Positions 45,959 through 55,797 of a stretch of 64,000 nucleotides of DNA are shown here, piece after piece; position 1 is the first letter of the stretch, and the number at the start of each line of letters is the position of its first letter. Location: contig NZ_VDFY01000138.1 in assembly GCF_006228125.1 (NCBI RefSeq), positions 1-64,000 of the forward strand. The letters run 5' to 3'. The position numbers were made by a program, and so were the translations under genes. Under the pieces are notes generated by a model. The model saw nothing but the letters and a program-made list of their open reading frames with translations. It was not told the DNA's origin and made no database searches. The stretch comes from Micromonospora orduensis (GTDB lineage: Bacteria > Actinomycetota > Actinomycetes > Mycobacteriales > Micromonosporaceae).

Positions 45959-48235
45959 ATGTGGCGTCCGCGTTTCCGATCGGACTACATACCGGTGCGG
46001 CTGCCCGACGGTCCGCTCGTGGTGCTGGGGGAGACCCGCAGCCTGCTCGTCGACGATCCGGTCGCCGCCGACCTGGCCGACGAGCTCGACGGCGCCGCGC
46101 CGCTGGCCGACGTGGTGGCCCGGCTGGCCACCCGGCACCCGGTCGCCGCCGTCGCCACCGCCCTGGCTCGACTGCGCGACCACGGACTGCTGGTGTCCGG
46201 TCCGGCGCACACCTCGCCGGCCGAGGCCGCCGGCTGGGACGCCCGGGGTGTCCCGCCCGAGGCCGGGCGGCGCTGGATGGCCGGAGGTCCGGTGACCATC
46301 GTGGACCTCGGGGCGCCCCGGCTCGACGAAACCGCCGACGCGCTGCGCGCACTCGGCCTCGACGTCACGGTCGTCGGGCCGGACAGGCCCCACCCCGACC
46401 CGGACACCGCCCAGGTGCTGGTGTTGCCGTCGTCGATGCTCGACCCCCGGCTGGCCCTGATCAACGAGCGGCACCTGGCCGCCGGCCGCGCGTGGACGCT
46501 GGCCCGGCCGCACGGCAACGTCGTCTTCCTCGGGCCGCACCTGGTGCCGGGCCGCACCGGCTGCTGGGCCTGCCTACGGCAACGCTGGCAGGAGAACGAG
46601 CAGGTGAACGCCTACCTCGGCGGGCAGGACCTGGCCGGTCCACCGCCGCAGCCCGGCCGGGCCGTCCTGCCCGGACTGGCCACCACGGCCGCCGGGCTGC
46701 TCGCCGCCGAACTCGCCGTGCTCGCCGTACGGGGCACCTCGCCCCGCCTCACCGGCCGGATGGTCGCCCTGGACACCCGGGACCTGAGCACGGAGAGCCA
46801 CCAGCTGGTACGCCAGCCGCAGTGCCCCGCCTGCGGCGACCCGGACCTCGTCCGCAAGGCCGAACCACGGATCGACCTGCCTCCCAGCGGCGCCGAGCCC
46901 AGCCGGGCCGGCGACTCCCGGACCCGGGAACCCGCCGAGACGTACGCCGCGCTCGCCCACCACGTCAGCCGGTACCTGGGCGTGGTGAGCCGCCTGACCC
47001 CGCTGGAGGCGACCGACAACGGCGTCACCCACACCTACTCGGCCGGGCACAACTTCGCCCAGCCCCGCCAGCTCGCCGCCCTGCGCCGCAACCTGCGCGG
47101 GCAGAGCGGCGGCAAGGGCCGCACCGACCTGCAGGCCCGGATGAGCGCGATCGGGGAGGCGGTGGAGCGCTACTGCGGGGTGTGGCGCGGCGACCGTCCG
47201 GTGCACCGGGCGACCTACCGGCAGCTCGGCCCGGACCGCGCGGTGCACCTGGGGGAGCTGCTGCTGTTCTCCGATCGCCAGTACGCCGACCGGGACCGGC
47301 TCAACCGCGATCTCGGCCACCTGCACCGCGTTCCCCGACCGCTGCCGGACGAGGTGGAGCTGGACTGGACCACGGGCTGGTCGCTGACCCGGCAGGCGCC
47401 GCGCGAGCTGCCCGCCGCGCACTGCTGGTACGGGCATCCGGAGCTGGCCGGGCTCGGGGTGTGCTCGGCCGACTCGAACGGCTGCGCGGCCGGCGGCACC
47501 CTGTCCGAGGCGATCGTGCAGGGCTTCTGCGAACTCGTCGAACGCGACAGCGTGGCGCTGTGGTGGTACCACCGCTCCCGGATGCCCGGGGTGGACCTCG
47601 ACTCGTTCGGCGACCCGTGGACCGCCGCCTGCGTCGATCACCACGCCACCGCCCTGGGCCGTGAGCTGTGGGCCCTCGACCTGACCGCCGACCTCGGCGT
47701 ACCCGCGTTCGCGGCGGTGTCCCGACGGGCCGACGGTGGGCCGGAGGACGTCCTTGTCGGCTTCGGCGCGCACCTGGACGCGCGGGTCGCGCTGACCCGG
47801 GCGCTCACCGAGGTGAACCAGTTCCTGCCCGCGGTTCCCGGGCCGACCTCCGCGCGCAACAGGTACGGCGTCGACGACCCGGACACCGCGCGCTGGTTCG
47901 GCACCGTGCGGGTGGCCGACGAGCCCTGGCTGTCTCCCGACCCGGCCCGGCCGCCGCGCACCGCCGCCGACCACCCGGCGCTGACCACCGGCGACGTCGG
48001 GGACGACGTGCGGCACTGCGTACGCCGGGCGGAGCGGGCCGGCCTCGAGGTGATCGTCGTCGACCAGTCCCGTCCGGATGTCGACCTGGCGGTGGTGAAG
48101 GTCGTCGTGCCGGGTCTGCGGCACTTCTGGCGCCGTCTCGGCCCCGGCCGGCTGTGGGACGTGCCGGCCCGCCTCGGCCGGAGCCCGGTGGCCGCCGACG
48201 AGGCGTCGGCCAATCCGCTGAACGTCTTCTTCTAG
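45959..48235 (+). CDS. Fused ThiF-like/YcaO cyclodehydratase (azoline-forming)
   Basis: This 758-residue protein fuses the two halves of a TOMM cyclodehydratase. Residues 1-300 form the leader-binding, E1/ThiF-like part with zinc cysteines (GCWACL near 204 and CPACGD near 285). Residues about 340-758 form the YcaO part, which uses ATP to cyclise Cys/Ser/Thr onto the preceding carbonyl. ATP-binding acidic motifs are visible (MSAIGEAVERYCG, EAIVQGFCELVERD). It ends NPLNVFF rather than in the common PxPxP tail. ATG 45959 follows GGGAGGAA. The Cys-rich precursor at 56911 is the matching substrate. Confidence 0.92.
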   Translation: MWRPRFRSDYIPVRLPDGPLVVLGETRSLLVDDPVAADLADELDGAAPLADVVARLATRHPVAAVATALARLRDHGLLVSGPAHTSPAEAAGWDARGVPPEAGRRWMAGGPVTIVDLGAPRLDETADALRALGLDVTVVGPDRPHPDPDTAQVLVLPSSMLDPRLALINERHLAAGRAWTLARPHGNVVFLGPHLVPGRTGCWACLRQRWQENEQVNAYLGGQDLAGPPPQPGRAVLPGLATTAAGLLAAELAVLAVRGTSPRLTGRMVALDTRDLSTESHQLVRQPQCPACGDPDLVRKAEPRIDLPPSGAEPSRAGDSRTREPAETYAALAHHVSRYLGVVSRLTPLEATDNGVTHTYSAGHNFAQPRQLAALRRNLRGQSGGKGRTDLQARMSAIGEAVERYCGVWRGDRPVHRATYRQLGPDRAVHLGELLLFSDRQYADRDRLNRDLGHLHRVPRPLPDEVELDWTTGWSLTRQAPRELPAAHCWYGHPELAGLGVCSADSNGCAAGGTLSEAIVQGFCELVERDSVALWWYHRSRMPGVDLDSFGDPWTAACVDHHATALGRELWALDLTADLGVPAFAAVSRRADGGPEDVLVGFGAHLDARVALTRALTEVNQFLPAVPGPTSARNRYGVDDPDTARWFGTVRVADEPWLSPDPARPPRTAADHPALTTGDVGDDVRHCVRRAERAGLEVIVVDQSRPDVDLAVVKVVVPGLRHFWRRLGPGRLWDVPARLGRSPVAADEASANPLNVFF

Positions 48236-48288
48236 TGAGGGGATGCGCAGATGACCAGCAGGGTGGACCCGGTCGGCCGGTGGCCGTC

Positions 48289-49740
48289 GTGAGCGGCGCC
48301 GTCGGCGGTCCGCCGATCCAGGATTCGTACCGGCTGCGCCGCGACGCGGAGCTGCGGGTCGGTGAGGACGGCTCGCTGACCCTGCGGCAGACCCGCTTCC
48401 AGCTCACCCTTGAGCATCCGGGGATGGGCCGGCGGGCGCTGCTGCTGCGGCTCGCCGCCGACTGGGTCGGCGACGTCGAGGTGGGCCGACTGATCAGCGG
48501 CCTGGAGGGGGAGAGCCGGGTGCTGCCGGCGCAGTTGCTGCTGCGGCGGCTGCTCGCCCACTCCTGGCTGGAGCGTCGCGTCCAGGTCGACGACCGGGCG
48601 CTGCTCGACCTGGTGCCCACCGGCCTGGGACGGGGCAGCCTCCCGGAGAGCCGCCCGCACACCCCGGGGGCCCGCTACCGGCTCTCCCGCTTCGCCACCC
48701 TCCAGCACGAACGGGGCATGCTGGTGGCCGCGTCGTCGCTGAGCACCCTCACCGTCGGCTGCGCCGACGCCACACTCGGCGCGGTGCTGGCCGCCGCCGT
48801 GCCGGGCGTCCGGCCCGACACGGTGGCCCGCACGCTCGGCGTACCCGCCGAGGCCGCCGGCCGGGTGCTGGACGAGTTGGCCACCGCCCGGATCCTGGTC
48901 ACCGACACCGAGTTCGAGGCGGAGCGCGACGACGCGCCGCTGGCCTACTGGTCGCCGGAGGAGCTGCGGCTGCACCAACGCTCCCGGGCCGGCGGCCACG
49001 CGCTGCCGGTGGGCGGCACCTACCGGATGCGGGAGCGCTTCGCCCCGCAACCGCTGCGCCGCCCGTACGACGGGGGCCGGGCGGTCGAGCTGCCGTTGCC
49101 GGACCTGGCGACGATCGCCAAGGCGGACCCGGCGTTCAGTCAGGTCGTCGCGGACCGGCGCACCGTGCGCGACCACGACGGGGCGCCGCTGCCCCTGGAG
49201 CGGCTGGCGGAATTCCTGTACCGGTCGCAGCACACCACAGCTGTCGGCGAGGCCGGCGGACAGGAGGTCGGCCACCGGCCCTACCCGGGCGGCGGCGGGG
49301 TCTACGAGCTGGAGATCTATCCGCTGGTCGCCCGCTGCGCCGGGCTCGACCCGGGGCTCTACCACTACGACGCGGTCGGGCACCGGCTGGAGCCGGTCGC
49401 CGTCTGGGGAGCGGCAGCCGACCGGCTGCTGGCGTACGCCCGGGCGGCCGGCGCCATGCCCCGGCCGCCGCAGACGGTCCTGGTGGTCACCGCCCGGGTC
49501 CAGCGGCTCATGTGGAAGTACGAAGGGATGAGCTACGCCATGATTCTCAAGGACGCGGGTGTGCTGACCCAGCAGATGTATCTCGTCGCCACCGCCATGG
49601 GGCTGGCGCCGTGCGCCCTGGGCGCCGGGGACTCCCAGGCCTTCGCCGAGTTGTCCGGCCTCGATCCGCTTGTCGAGCCGAGCGTCGCCGACTTCCTGCT
49701 CGGCTCGCGCCGCGCCGCCGACGGAGGGGGCCGGCCGTGA
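48289..49740 (+). CDS. SagB-type FMN-dependent azoline dehydrogenase
   Basis: This 483-residue protein has a C-terminal nitroreductase-fold domain of the SagB type (RTVRDHDGAPLPLERLAEFLYRSQHT, RPYPGGGGVYELEIYPLV, MILKDAGVLTQQMYLVATAMGLAPCALG), which oxidises azolines to azoles with FMN. The first 280 residues resemble the N-terminal part usual in actinobacterial SagB proteins. Start is uncertain: GTG 48289 or GTG 48280. A 13-codon frame from ATG 48251 ends in TGA overlapping the GTG at 48289. It follows the cyclodehydratase by about 50 bases and overlaps the exporter gene by four. Confidence 0.9.
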   Translation: MSGAVGGPPIQDSYRLRRDAELRVGEDGSLTLRQTRFQLTLEHPGMGRRALLLRLAADWVGDVEVGRLISGLEGESRVLPAQLLLRRLLAHSWLERRVQVDDRALLDLVPTGLGRGSLPESRPHTPGARYRLSRFATLQHERGMLVAASSLSTLTVGCADATLGAVLAAAVPGVRPDTVARTLGVPAEAAGRVLDELATARILVTDTEFEAERDDAPLAYWSPEELRLHQRSRAGGHALPVGGTYRMRERFAPQPLRRPYDGGRAVELPLPDLATIAKADPAFSQVVADRRTVRDHDGAPLPLERLAEFLYRSQHTTAVGEAGGQEVGHRPYPGGGGVYELEIYPLVARCAGLDPGLYHYDAVGHRLEPVAVWGAAADRLLAYARAAGAMPRPPQTVLVVTARVQRLMWKYEGMSYAMILKDAGVLTQQMYLVATAMGLAPCALGAGDSQAFAELSGLDPLVEPSVADFLLGSRRAADGGGRP

Positions 49741-50546
49741 AGTTCCGGCGGCAGGCGCTGCGCCAACTGGAGGCGCCCGAGCAGCTGGACCGGGCGGTCC
49801 GGCTGACCACAGTGCCGAACTGGCTGGCCACCACCGCGCTGGTCATCGTCGTGGTCGCCGCCGGCGTCTGGTCGGTGCGCACGGTGGTGCCCCGGACCGT
49901 CGAGGCGGCCGGGGTGCTCATCCACTCCAACGGGATCTCCGCCCTCGACGCGCTCGACAGCGGTCAGGTCACCAAGGTGTGGGCGTCACCGCACCAGCGG
50001 GTGACCAAGGGCACGCCCCTGTACAGCCTGCGCGGTATGGACGGCAAGGTGCGGGTGGAGAACGCGCCGGGTGACGCGTACGTCGTGGCCTGGCTCGTCT
50101 CGGAGGGCGAGCTCGTCACCCCGGGTACGCACCTGGCCGACCTGGAACGGCTCGACACCGCCGGGGACGAGTTGCAGGCCGTCGTCTACGCCCCGGCCGT
50201 CGCCGCGCCGCTGCTGCAACCCGGCGTACCCGTCGAGGTGGCCGCCGCGGCGGCGCCCCGCAACGTGTTCGGCACCCTGGCCGGCCGGGTGACCACCGTC
50301 GGCGCGTTTCCGGAGACCGAGGCCTCGCTGCGCGCCTTCCTGGGCACCGGGCCGGACGTCCGGCGGCTGCTCGCCGACGGCAGCGTGGTCCGGGTGACCG
50401 TCACCCTGGAACCCGACCCGGCCGCCCCGGGTGGCCTGCGCTGGACCAAGTCCCCGCCGCCGTTCCAGCTCAACTCGGCAAGCGAGGTCACCGCCTGGTT
50501 CACCGTGGACAGGGAACACCCCATCGACTGGTTGCTGCGGCGATGA
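49737..50546 (+). CDS. NHLM-type secretion fusion protein (HlyD-like)
   Basis: This 269-residue membrane-anchored adaptor has one transmembrane helix (about residues 28-48) and a periplasm-side-type beta-barrel/lipoyl-like region (VTKVWASPHQRVTKGTPLYSL, VVYAPAVAAPLLQPGVPVEV). This is the layout of the HlyD-like protein in NHLM (nitrile-hydratase-leader microcin) exporters. GTG 49737 overlaps the SagB stop as GTGA, and its own stop overlaps the next ATG. It would work with the two ABC transporters that follow to export the leader-cleaved peptides. Confidence 0.85.
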   Translation: MKFRRQALRQLEAPEQLDRAVRLTTVPNWLATTALVIVVVAAGVWSVRTVVPRTVEAAGVLIHSNGISALDALDSGQVTKVWASPHQRVTKGTPLYSLRGMDGKVRVENAPGDAYVVAWLVSEGELVTPGTHLADLERLDTAGDELQAVVYAPAVAAPLLQPGVPVEVAAAAAPRNVFGTLAGRVTTVGAFPETEASLRAFLGTGPDVRRLLADGSVVRVTVTLEPDPAAPGGLRWTKSPPPFQLNSASEVTAWFTVDREHPIDWLLRR

Positions 50547-52726
50547 GCGCCCCGCCGATCGCGGCCACCGGCGCGCCGGAGCTGCCCAGGATCCGCCGCC
50601 GACGCGTCCGTACGCCCACCCTGATCCAGATGGAGGCGGTGGAGTGCGGCGCCGCCGCGCTCGGGATCCTGCTCGCCCACCACGGTCGGCACGTACCCCT
50701 GGAGGAGTTGCGCCGGGTGTGCGGGGTGAGCCGGGACGGCTCCACCGCGGCCACAGTGCTCAAGGGCGCCCGCCGGTACGGGATGGTGGCCAAGGGTTTC
50801 CAGATGGACCTGGCGGGCCTGGCCACCGTGGCGCTGCCCGCGGTGCTGTTCTGGCGGTTCGAGCACTTCGTGGTGCTGGAGGGGCTCGGCCGCAAGGTCT
50901 TCATCAACGATCCGGCCACCGGCCCCCGGGCGGTGAGCTGGGAGGAGTTCGACGGCGCCTTCACCGGCATCGTGCTCACCATGGAGCCCGGCCCGGAGTT
51001 CCGGCCGGGCGGCACCCGCTACCGGCTGCTCCGGGCGCTGGCGCAGCGGTGGCGTGGACCGGGCTCGGCGATCGCGCAGATGCTGCTGCTGGGCCTGCTG
51101 ATCGCCGTGGTCGGTCTGACCATCCCGGTGATGGCCAAGGTCTTCGTCGACCGGGTGCTGCTCCAGGAGGATCGGGCCGCGTTCGCCGGCCTGGTGGCGG
51201 CGGTGGCGGTGGCCACCGGGCTGACCTTCCTGGCCAGCCTGCTCCAGCAACGCCTGACCGTACGCGCGGAGACGGCGCTCGCCCTGGGCAGCGCCGCCCG
51301 GTTCTTCCGACATCTGCTGCGGCTGCCGCCGACGTTCTTCGACCAACGGCAGGCCGCCGACCTCAGCCAGCGGGTCCGCGGCAACGAGGTGGTCGCCGAG
51401 GTGCTCACCCGCCGGGCGGCCACCACAGTGGTGGACACCGGCCTGGTGCTGGCGTACGGGGCGTTGCTCTGCCAGTACGACCTGCTGCTCGGACTGTGCG
51501 CGATGGTCCTCGCCGGGCTGAACGTCAGCGTGCTGCGCTACGTCGCCTCGACCCGGTCGACAGCCGTCGCCGGGCTCCAGGCGGACCGCAGCAAACTGGT
51601 GACCACCGTGTACACCACCGTCCAGATGATCGAGACGGTGAAGGCCGGCGGCGAGGAGGAACGCGCCGTGGCCCGGTTCGCGGCGCGCCACGCCACCGTC
51701 GCCAGCCGCCAGCAGCGGCTCGGGGTGCCCACCGCGGTGCTCTCGGTCCTGCCGGCGTTCCTCGCCTCGGGAACGACGGCGGTGCTGCTGGGACTGGGGA
51801 GCCGGCAGGTGGTGGCGGAGGCGATGAGCGTCGGCGTGCTGGTCGGCATGCAGAGCCTGGCCGCCGCGATGAACCGGCCGTTGGGCAACCTGACCGCGCT
51901 GGGCTCGCGGCTGCAGGACATGAGCGCCGACCTGAACCGGCTGCGTGACGTGGAGCAGTACCCGCTGCCGTCGGCCGGGGACCGTCCGGCCCCACCGTTG
52001 ACGCCGATGGAGGGGCATCTGCGCATCGAGGACGTCACCTTCGGCTACAACCCGCTGGGCCGTCCACTGCTGGAGAACTTCACCCTGGACCTGCCGCCGG
52101 GCGCCCGGGTGGCGCTCGTCGGGCGATCCGGCAGCGGCAAGTCGACGGTGGGCCGGCTGGTCGCCGGGCTCTACCGCCCGTGGACCGGCCGGGTCACCGT
52201 GGACGGACTCGAACGCTCGGACGCCGACGACGGACTCTGGGCGGCCACCGTCGCCATCGTGGACCAGGACCAGCGGCTGTTCGAGGGGACGGTCCGCGAC
52301 AACGTCACGATGTGGGACCTCACGGTCGCGGACGAGGACGTGGTGACCGCGCTTACCGACGCGTGCCTGTACGACGAGGTCGCCGCCCGCCCGGGTGGCC
52401 TGGCCAGCCCGGTGCGGGAGAACGCCCGCAACTTCTCCGGCGGGCAGCGGCAGCGGCTCGAGATCGCCCGCGCGCTCGTCCGCGATCCCCGGGTGCTGGT
52501 GCTCGACGAGGCCACCAGCGCGTTGGACGCCGAGACCGAACGCCGTATCGACATGCACCTGCGCCGGCGGGGCGCGACCTGCCTGATCGTGGCCCACCGC
52601 CTGTCCACGGTCCGCGACTGCGACCTGATCGTCGTGCTGGACGGCGGTCGCGAGGTGGAACGCGGCACCCACGAGCAACTGGTCGCCCGGGACGGGACGT
52701 ACGCGCGCCTGGTCCGGGACCAGTGA
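50543..52726 (+). CDS. Peptidase-containing ABC transporter (C39, NHLM type)
   Basis: This 727-residue protein cleaves the leader at a double-glycine-type site and exports the core. The C39 peptidase domain has Cys35 in VECGAA, His108 in RFEHFVVLEG and Asp123 in INDPATG, the complete catalytic set. Six-helix membrane domain: about 160-440. ATPase domain: Walker A GRSGSGKST, signature NFSGGQRQRLEIARAL, Walker B VLVLDEATSALD. ATG 50543 overlaps the fusion-protein stop as ATGA. Its substrates should be the two precursors at 56911 and 57422, with cleavage motifs AG and GG respectively. Confidence 0.95.
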   Translation: MSAPPIAATGAPELPRIRRRRVRTPTLIQMEAVECGAAALGILLAHHGRHVPLEELRRVCGVSRDGSTAATVLKGARRYGMVAKGFQMDLAGLATVALPAVLFWRFEHFVVLEGLGRKVFINDPATGPRAVSWEEFDGAFTGIVLTMEPGPEFRPGGTRYRLLRALAQRWRGPGSAIAQMLLLGLLIAVVGLTIPVMAKVFVDRVLLQEDRAAFAGLVAAVAVATGLTFLASLLQQRLTVRAETALALGSAARFFRHLLRLPPTFFDQRQAADLSQRVRGNEVVAEVLTRRAATTVVDTGLVLAYGALLCQYDLLLGLCAMVLAGLNVSVLRYVASTRSTAVAGLQADRSKLVTTVYTTVQMIETVKAGGEEERAVARFAARHATVASRQQRLGVPTAVLSVLPAFLASGTTAVLLGLGSRQVVAEAMSVGVLVGMQSLAAAMNRPLGNLTALGSRLQDMSADLNRLRDVEQYPLPSAGDRPAPPLTPMEGHLRIEDVTFGYNPLGRPLLENFTLDLPPGARVALVGRSGSGKSTVGRLVAGLYRPWTGRVTVDGLERSDADDGLWAATVAIVDQDQRLFEGTVRDNVTMWDLTVADEDVVTALTDACLYDEVAARPGGLASPVRENARNFSGGQRQRLEIARALVRDPRVLVLDEATSALDAETERRIDMHLRRRGATCLIVAHRLSTVRDCDLIVVLDGGREVERGTHEQLVARDGTYARLVRDQ

Positions 52727-52751
52727 CCACGACGATCCGAGGGAGACGCTG

Positions 52752-55700
52752 ATGAGCGGCGCGGTGCAGGAGCCCCCGGCCGGCCACCTGATCGGCTTCT
52801 GCGCCGACGGCGTACGCCAGGTCTGCCGTCTGGACGACCCGGTGGCCGGCTGGCTGGTGACCGGTGGCGAGGCCGACCTGTTCGCGGTGCGCCGGGCCGG
52901 GCTGAGCCCGTCGCGCCGGCACCACGTGGCCCGGCTGCCCGCGGGGGGCCTCGTGCCGACGTCCACCGCGATCGGCGCGTGGCAGTTGATCCTGGTGCCG
53001 CTGCCCGGCACGGAGCTGCGCGCTCTGCCCCAACCTCACCTGTCCCTGCTGGAGCGGCACGTCCGGCTCGGTCGCCCGGCGGACGGGGGGCGGTCGTCGC
53101 GGGCGCGGGCCGCCGCGACGGAGCTGGTCGAGGCGGTGGACCTGGTGCTGGTCACCATCGCCGACGCCCTGCGTCGCGGGCAGGCGCCCCGGGAGGCGTC
53201 CACCCTCAGCGGCCGCGAGATCGTCTCGCTGGCGCAGGGGAGCGCCCTCACCTCCACCGGGGGCGCCTGGTGGCTGCGCAGCGCCGGCGGACTGCTGCGC
53301 CGCAACGACGGTGGCCCGGTGGAGATGTCGGGGGATCGGGAGCTGCTGCTGGTTGTCGAGCGGGACTGGGTGGTGGCCGAGTCGCCGTGCGCGGTGGAGA
53401 GCCACGGCAGCTGGGACCTGCTGGTCACCGGTCAGCTCCGCACGGCCGTCGACCAGCACGTGGTCCGACTGCTGCGGATGGTGGAGACCCGGATCGAGGA
53501 GGCCGACGCGGCCGTGCTGAACGCCGTACGGCGGCGCCGGCAGGTCGACGCCGCGGTGCTCGCCGCCGCGGCCCGCCGGTCGATCGGGGTGATCGGCGCC
53601 GGCGGCGCCGCTCCGGTTCCGGACACCGAGCAGGGCTTCGACAGGTACGGGCGGGCGGCCTCGGTGGTCCGGGTGGTCACCGAGGGGATGGGCAGCCCGG
53701 TCAACGAGCCGGCCGACCGCAGCCGCGCGCCACTTGACGACCGGGCGGCGGTGCGGGCGGTGTCCCGGGCGTCCAGCCTGTTCCTGCGCGAGTTGCACCT
53801 GCCGCAGCGGTGGTGGCGGCGGGACCTCGGGCCGCTGGTGGGGTGGCGCACCGGCGACGACCCGGAGCGCGCCGTCGCGGTGCCGCTGGTGTTCCGCCGG
53901 GGCCGCTACCACCACGTCGACCCGGACACCCGGGCGTACGGGCCGGTCGACGCGACGGTGGCCGCGACGTTCGCCGCCGAGGCGACACAGGTGCAGGCGC
54001 CGCTGCCGCCGACCGCCCGGATGCGCCACCTGGTGCGGGCCGGGCTCGTCGGCGCGTCCCGTGACGTACGGGGCCTGCTGGTCGCCGCCGCCTGCGTGGC
54101 GCTGCTGGGCCTGGGCGTGCCGCTGGCCACCGGCGAGGTGCTCGGGCAGTTGGCCCGCCAGGGCGAGGTGAACGGCCTGTTCGGCTTCCTCGCGCTGATG
54201 CTCAGCGCCGCGGTGGTCGCGGGGCTGGTCGGGGTGGTGCAGAACCTGCGGCTGCTGCGGTTGGACGGGCGGTTGCAGTCCGGGGCGCAGCTGGCGATCT
54301 GGGACCGGCTCATGCGCCTGCCGGCCCGGTTCTTCACCAGTCGCAGCAGCGGTGAGATCGCCAACTCGATGTTGGGGATCTCGTTTGTCGGTGAGGCGTT
54401 GAGCGCACTGCTGCCGCAGCTCGTCTCGGCGGGCGCGACAGTCGCGGTGACCCTCGGCATGCTCCTGGTGGTCGAGCCGGTGCTCGGCCTGTGGGGGGCG
54501 GGCATCGTCGCCGTCACCCTGCTGACCTTCGGCGCGTTCGCCGTCCTGATCGTGCGTCAGCAGCGGTCCGCGCTGCCGGCCGAGCACCGGGCGGCGGCGA
54601 TGACCAACCAGCTGCTCGGCGGCATCGTCAAGATCAAGCTGGCGTCCGCCGAGGCCCGCGCCCACGCCCGCTGGTCGGAGGTGGCCGCGGCGGCCCGGGC
54701 GACGCTGCAACGGGTCCGGCAGAGCCAGGCGGGCCTGGTCGCCTTCGCCACCGTGCTCCCGATCGCCGGTCAACTGGTCCTGTTCGCCGTGCTGATGGGG
54801 CCGCTGGCAGGTCGGGTCCCGCCGGGCGACTTCTTCGTCCTCAACGTCGGCTTCGCGATGCTGCTCGGCGCGCTGCTGGTGCTGACGTCGGCCGGGGTCG
54901 AGGTGATCGCGGCGGTGCCCCGGCTGGGCAGCCTGCGCGAGATCCTGCGCGCCGACCCCGAGGCGCGCCCGGACCTGGTCGACCCGGGCGAGCTGCGCGG
55001 CGAGGTCGCGCTGCACCGGGTCACCTTCGCCTACCAGCCGGACGAGCCGCCGGTGCTCGTCGACATCGACCTGCACGTGCGCCCGGGTGAGTTCGTCGCC
55101 GTCGTCGGACCGAGCGGCTGCGGAAAGTCCACACTGCTGCGGCTGCTGCTCGGGTTCGAACGCCAGCAGCAGGGCGCGGTGCTCTACGACGGCCAGGACC
55201 TCTGCGAACTCGACGTGCACGCGGTCCGCCGCCAGTGCGGGGTGGTCCTGCAGGACGGGCAGCTCTTCGCCGGCTCGGTACGGGACAACATCTGCGGCGC
55301 CGGCAGCTACCCCCTGGACCAGGTCTGGGAGGCGGCGCGGATGGCCGGCCTCGCCGACGACCTGGAGGCGCTGCCGATGGGGATGAGCACCATGGTGCCG
55401 TTCGGCGGGGGGACGCTCTCGGTCGGGCAGCGCCAGCGGGTGCTGATCGCCCGCGCGCTGGCTCCCCGGCCCCGGATCATCTTCCTCGACGAGGCGACGA
55501 GCGCCCTGGACAACCGGACCCAGGAGGTGGTCACCCGCAGCACCGCGGCCCTGGCCGCGACGCGGGTGGTCATCGCCCACCGGGTGTCCACGGTCCGGGC
55601 GGCGGACACCATCGTGGTCCTCGACGAGGGGCGGATCGTGCAGCGGGGCAGCTACGACGAGTTGATGGAGCAGCCCGACGGGCTGTTCCACCGGTTGGCG

Positions 55701-55787
55701 CGGCGGCAACTGCTCACCGAGCCGCGACGGCCGGACGCGGTGGTCGAGCAGAGCCGGCAGCCGGACGGGCAGCCCGCGACGAGCTGA
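52752..55787 (+). CDS. Second NHLM-type ABC transporter, ATP-binding and permease
   Basis: This 1011-residue protein carries a long N-terminal domain without peptidase residues (about 1-400), then membrane helices (about 425-700) and an ATPase domain: Walker A GPSGCGKSTLL and Walker B IIFLDEATSALDN. The signature reads LSVGQRQR rather than LSGGQ, a small deviation. This architecture is the companion of the C39 transporter in NHLM loci. ATG 52752 starts 25 bases after the preceding gene. It ends next to the convergent MerR gene. Confidence 0.92.
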   Translation: MSGAVQEPPAGHLIGFCADGVRQVCRLDDPVAGWLVTGGEADLFAVRRAGLSPSRRHHVARLPAGGLVPTSTAIGAWQLILVPLPGTELRALPQPHLSLLERHVRLGRPADGGRSSRARAAATELVEAVDLVLVTIADALRRGQAPREASTLSGREIVSLAQGSALTSTGGAWWLRSAGGLLRRNDGGPVEMSGDRELLLVVERDWVVAESPCAVESHGSWDLLVTGQLRTAVDQHVVRLLRMVETRIEEADAAVLNAVRRRRQVDAAVLAAAARRSIGVIGAGGAAPVPDTEQGFDRYGRAASVVRVVTEGMGSPVNEPADRSRAPLDDRAAVRAVSRASSLFLRELHLPQRWWRRDLGPLVGWRTGDDPERAVAVPLVFRRGRYHHVDPDTRAYGPVDATVAATFAAEATQVQAPLPPTARMRHLVRAGLVGASRDVRGLLVAAACVALLGLGVPLATGEVLGQLARQGEVNGLFGFLALMLSAAVVAGLVGVVQNLRLLRLDGRLQSGAQLAIWDRLMRLPARFFTSRSSGEIANSMLGISFVGEALSALLPQLVSAGATVAVTLGMLLVVEPVLGLWGAGIVAVTLLTFGAFAVLIVRQQRSALPAEHRAAAMTNQLLGGIVKIKLASAEARAHARWSEVAAAARATLQRVRQSQAGLVAFATVLPIAGQLVLFAVLMGPLAGRVPPGDFFVLNVGFAMLLGALLVLTSAGVEVIAAVPRLGSLREILRADPEARPDLVDPGELRGEVALHRVTFAYQPDEPPVLVDIDLHVRPGEFVAVVGPSGCGKSTLLRLLLGFERQQQGAVLYDGQDLCELDVHAVRRQCGVVLQDGQLFAGSVRDNICGAGSYPLDQVWEAARMAGLADDLEALPMGMSTMVPFGGGTLSVGQRQRVLIARALAPRPRIIFLDEATSALDNRTQEVVTRSTAALAATRVVIAHRVSTVRAADTIVVLDEGRIVQRGSYDELMEQPDGLFHRLARRQLLTEPRRPDAVVEQSRQPDGQPATS

Positions 55788-55797
55788 CGGGAGCCGG

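Noticed and set aside
48251-48292. A 13-codon frame MTSRVDPVGRWPS that ends on the GTGA of the SagB-type gene.
   Set aside because: Too short to support as a gene; it may only help initiation of the SagB gene, which has uncertain starts at 48280 or 48289.
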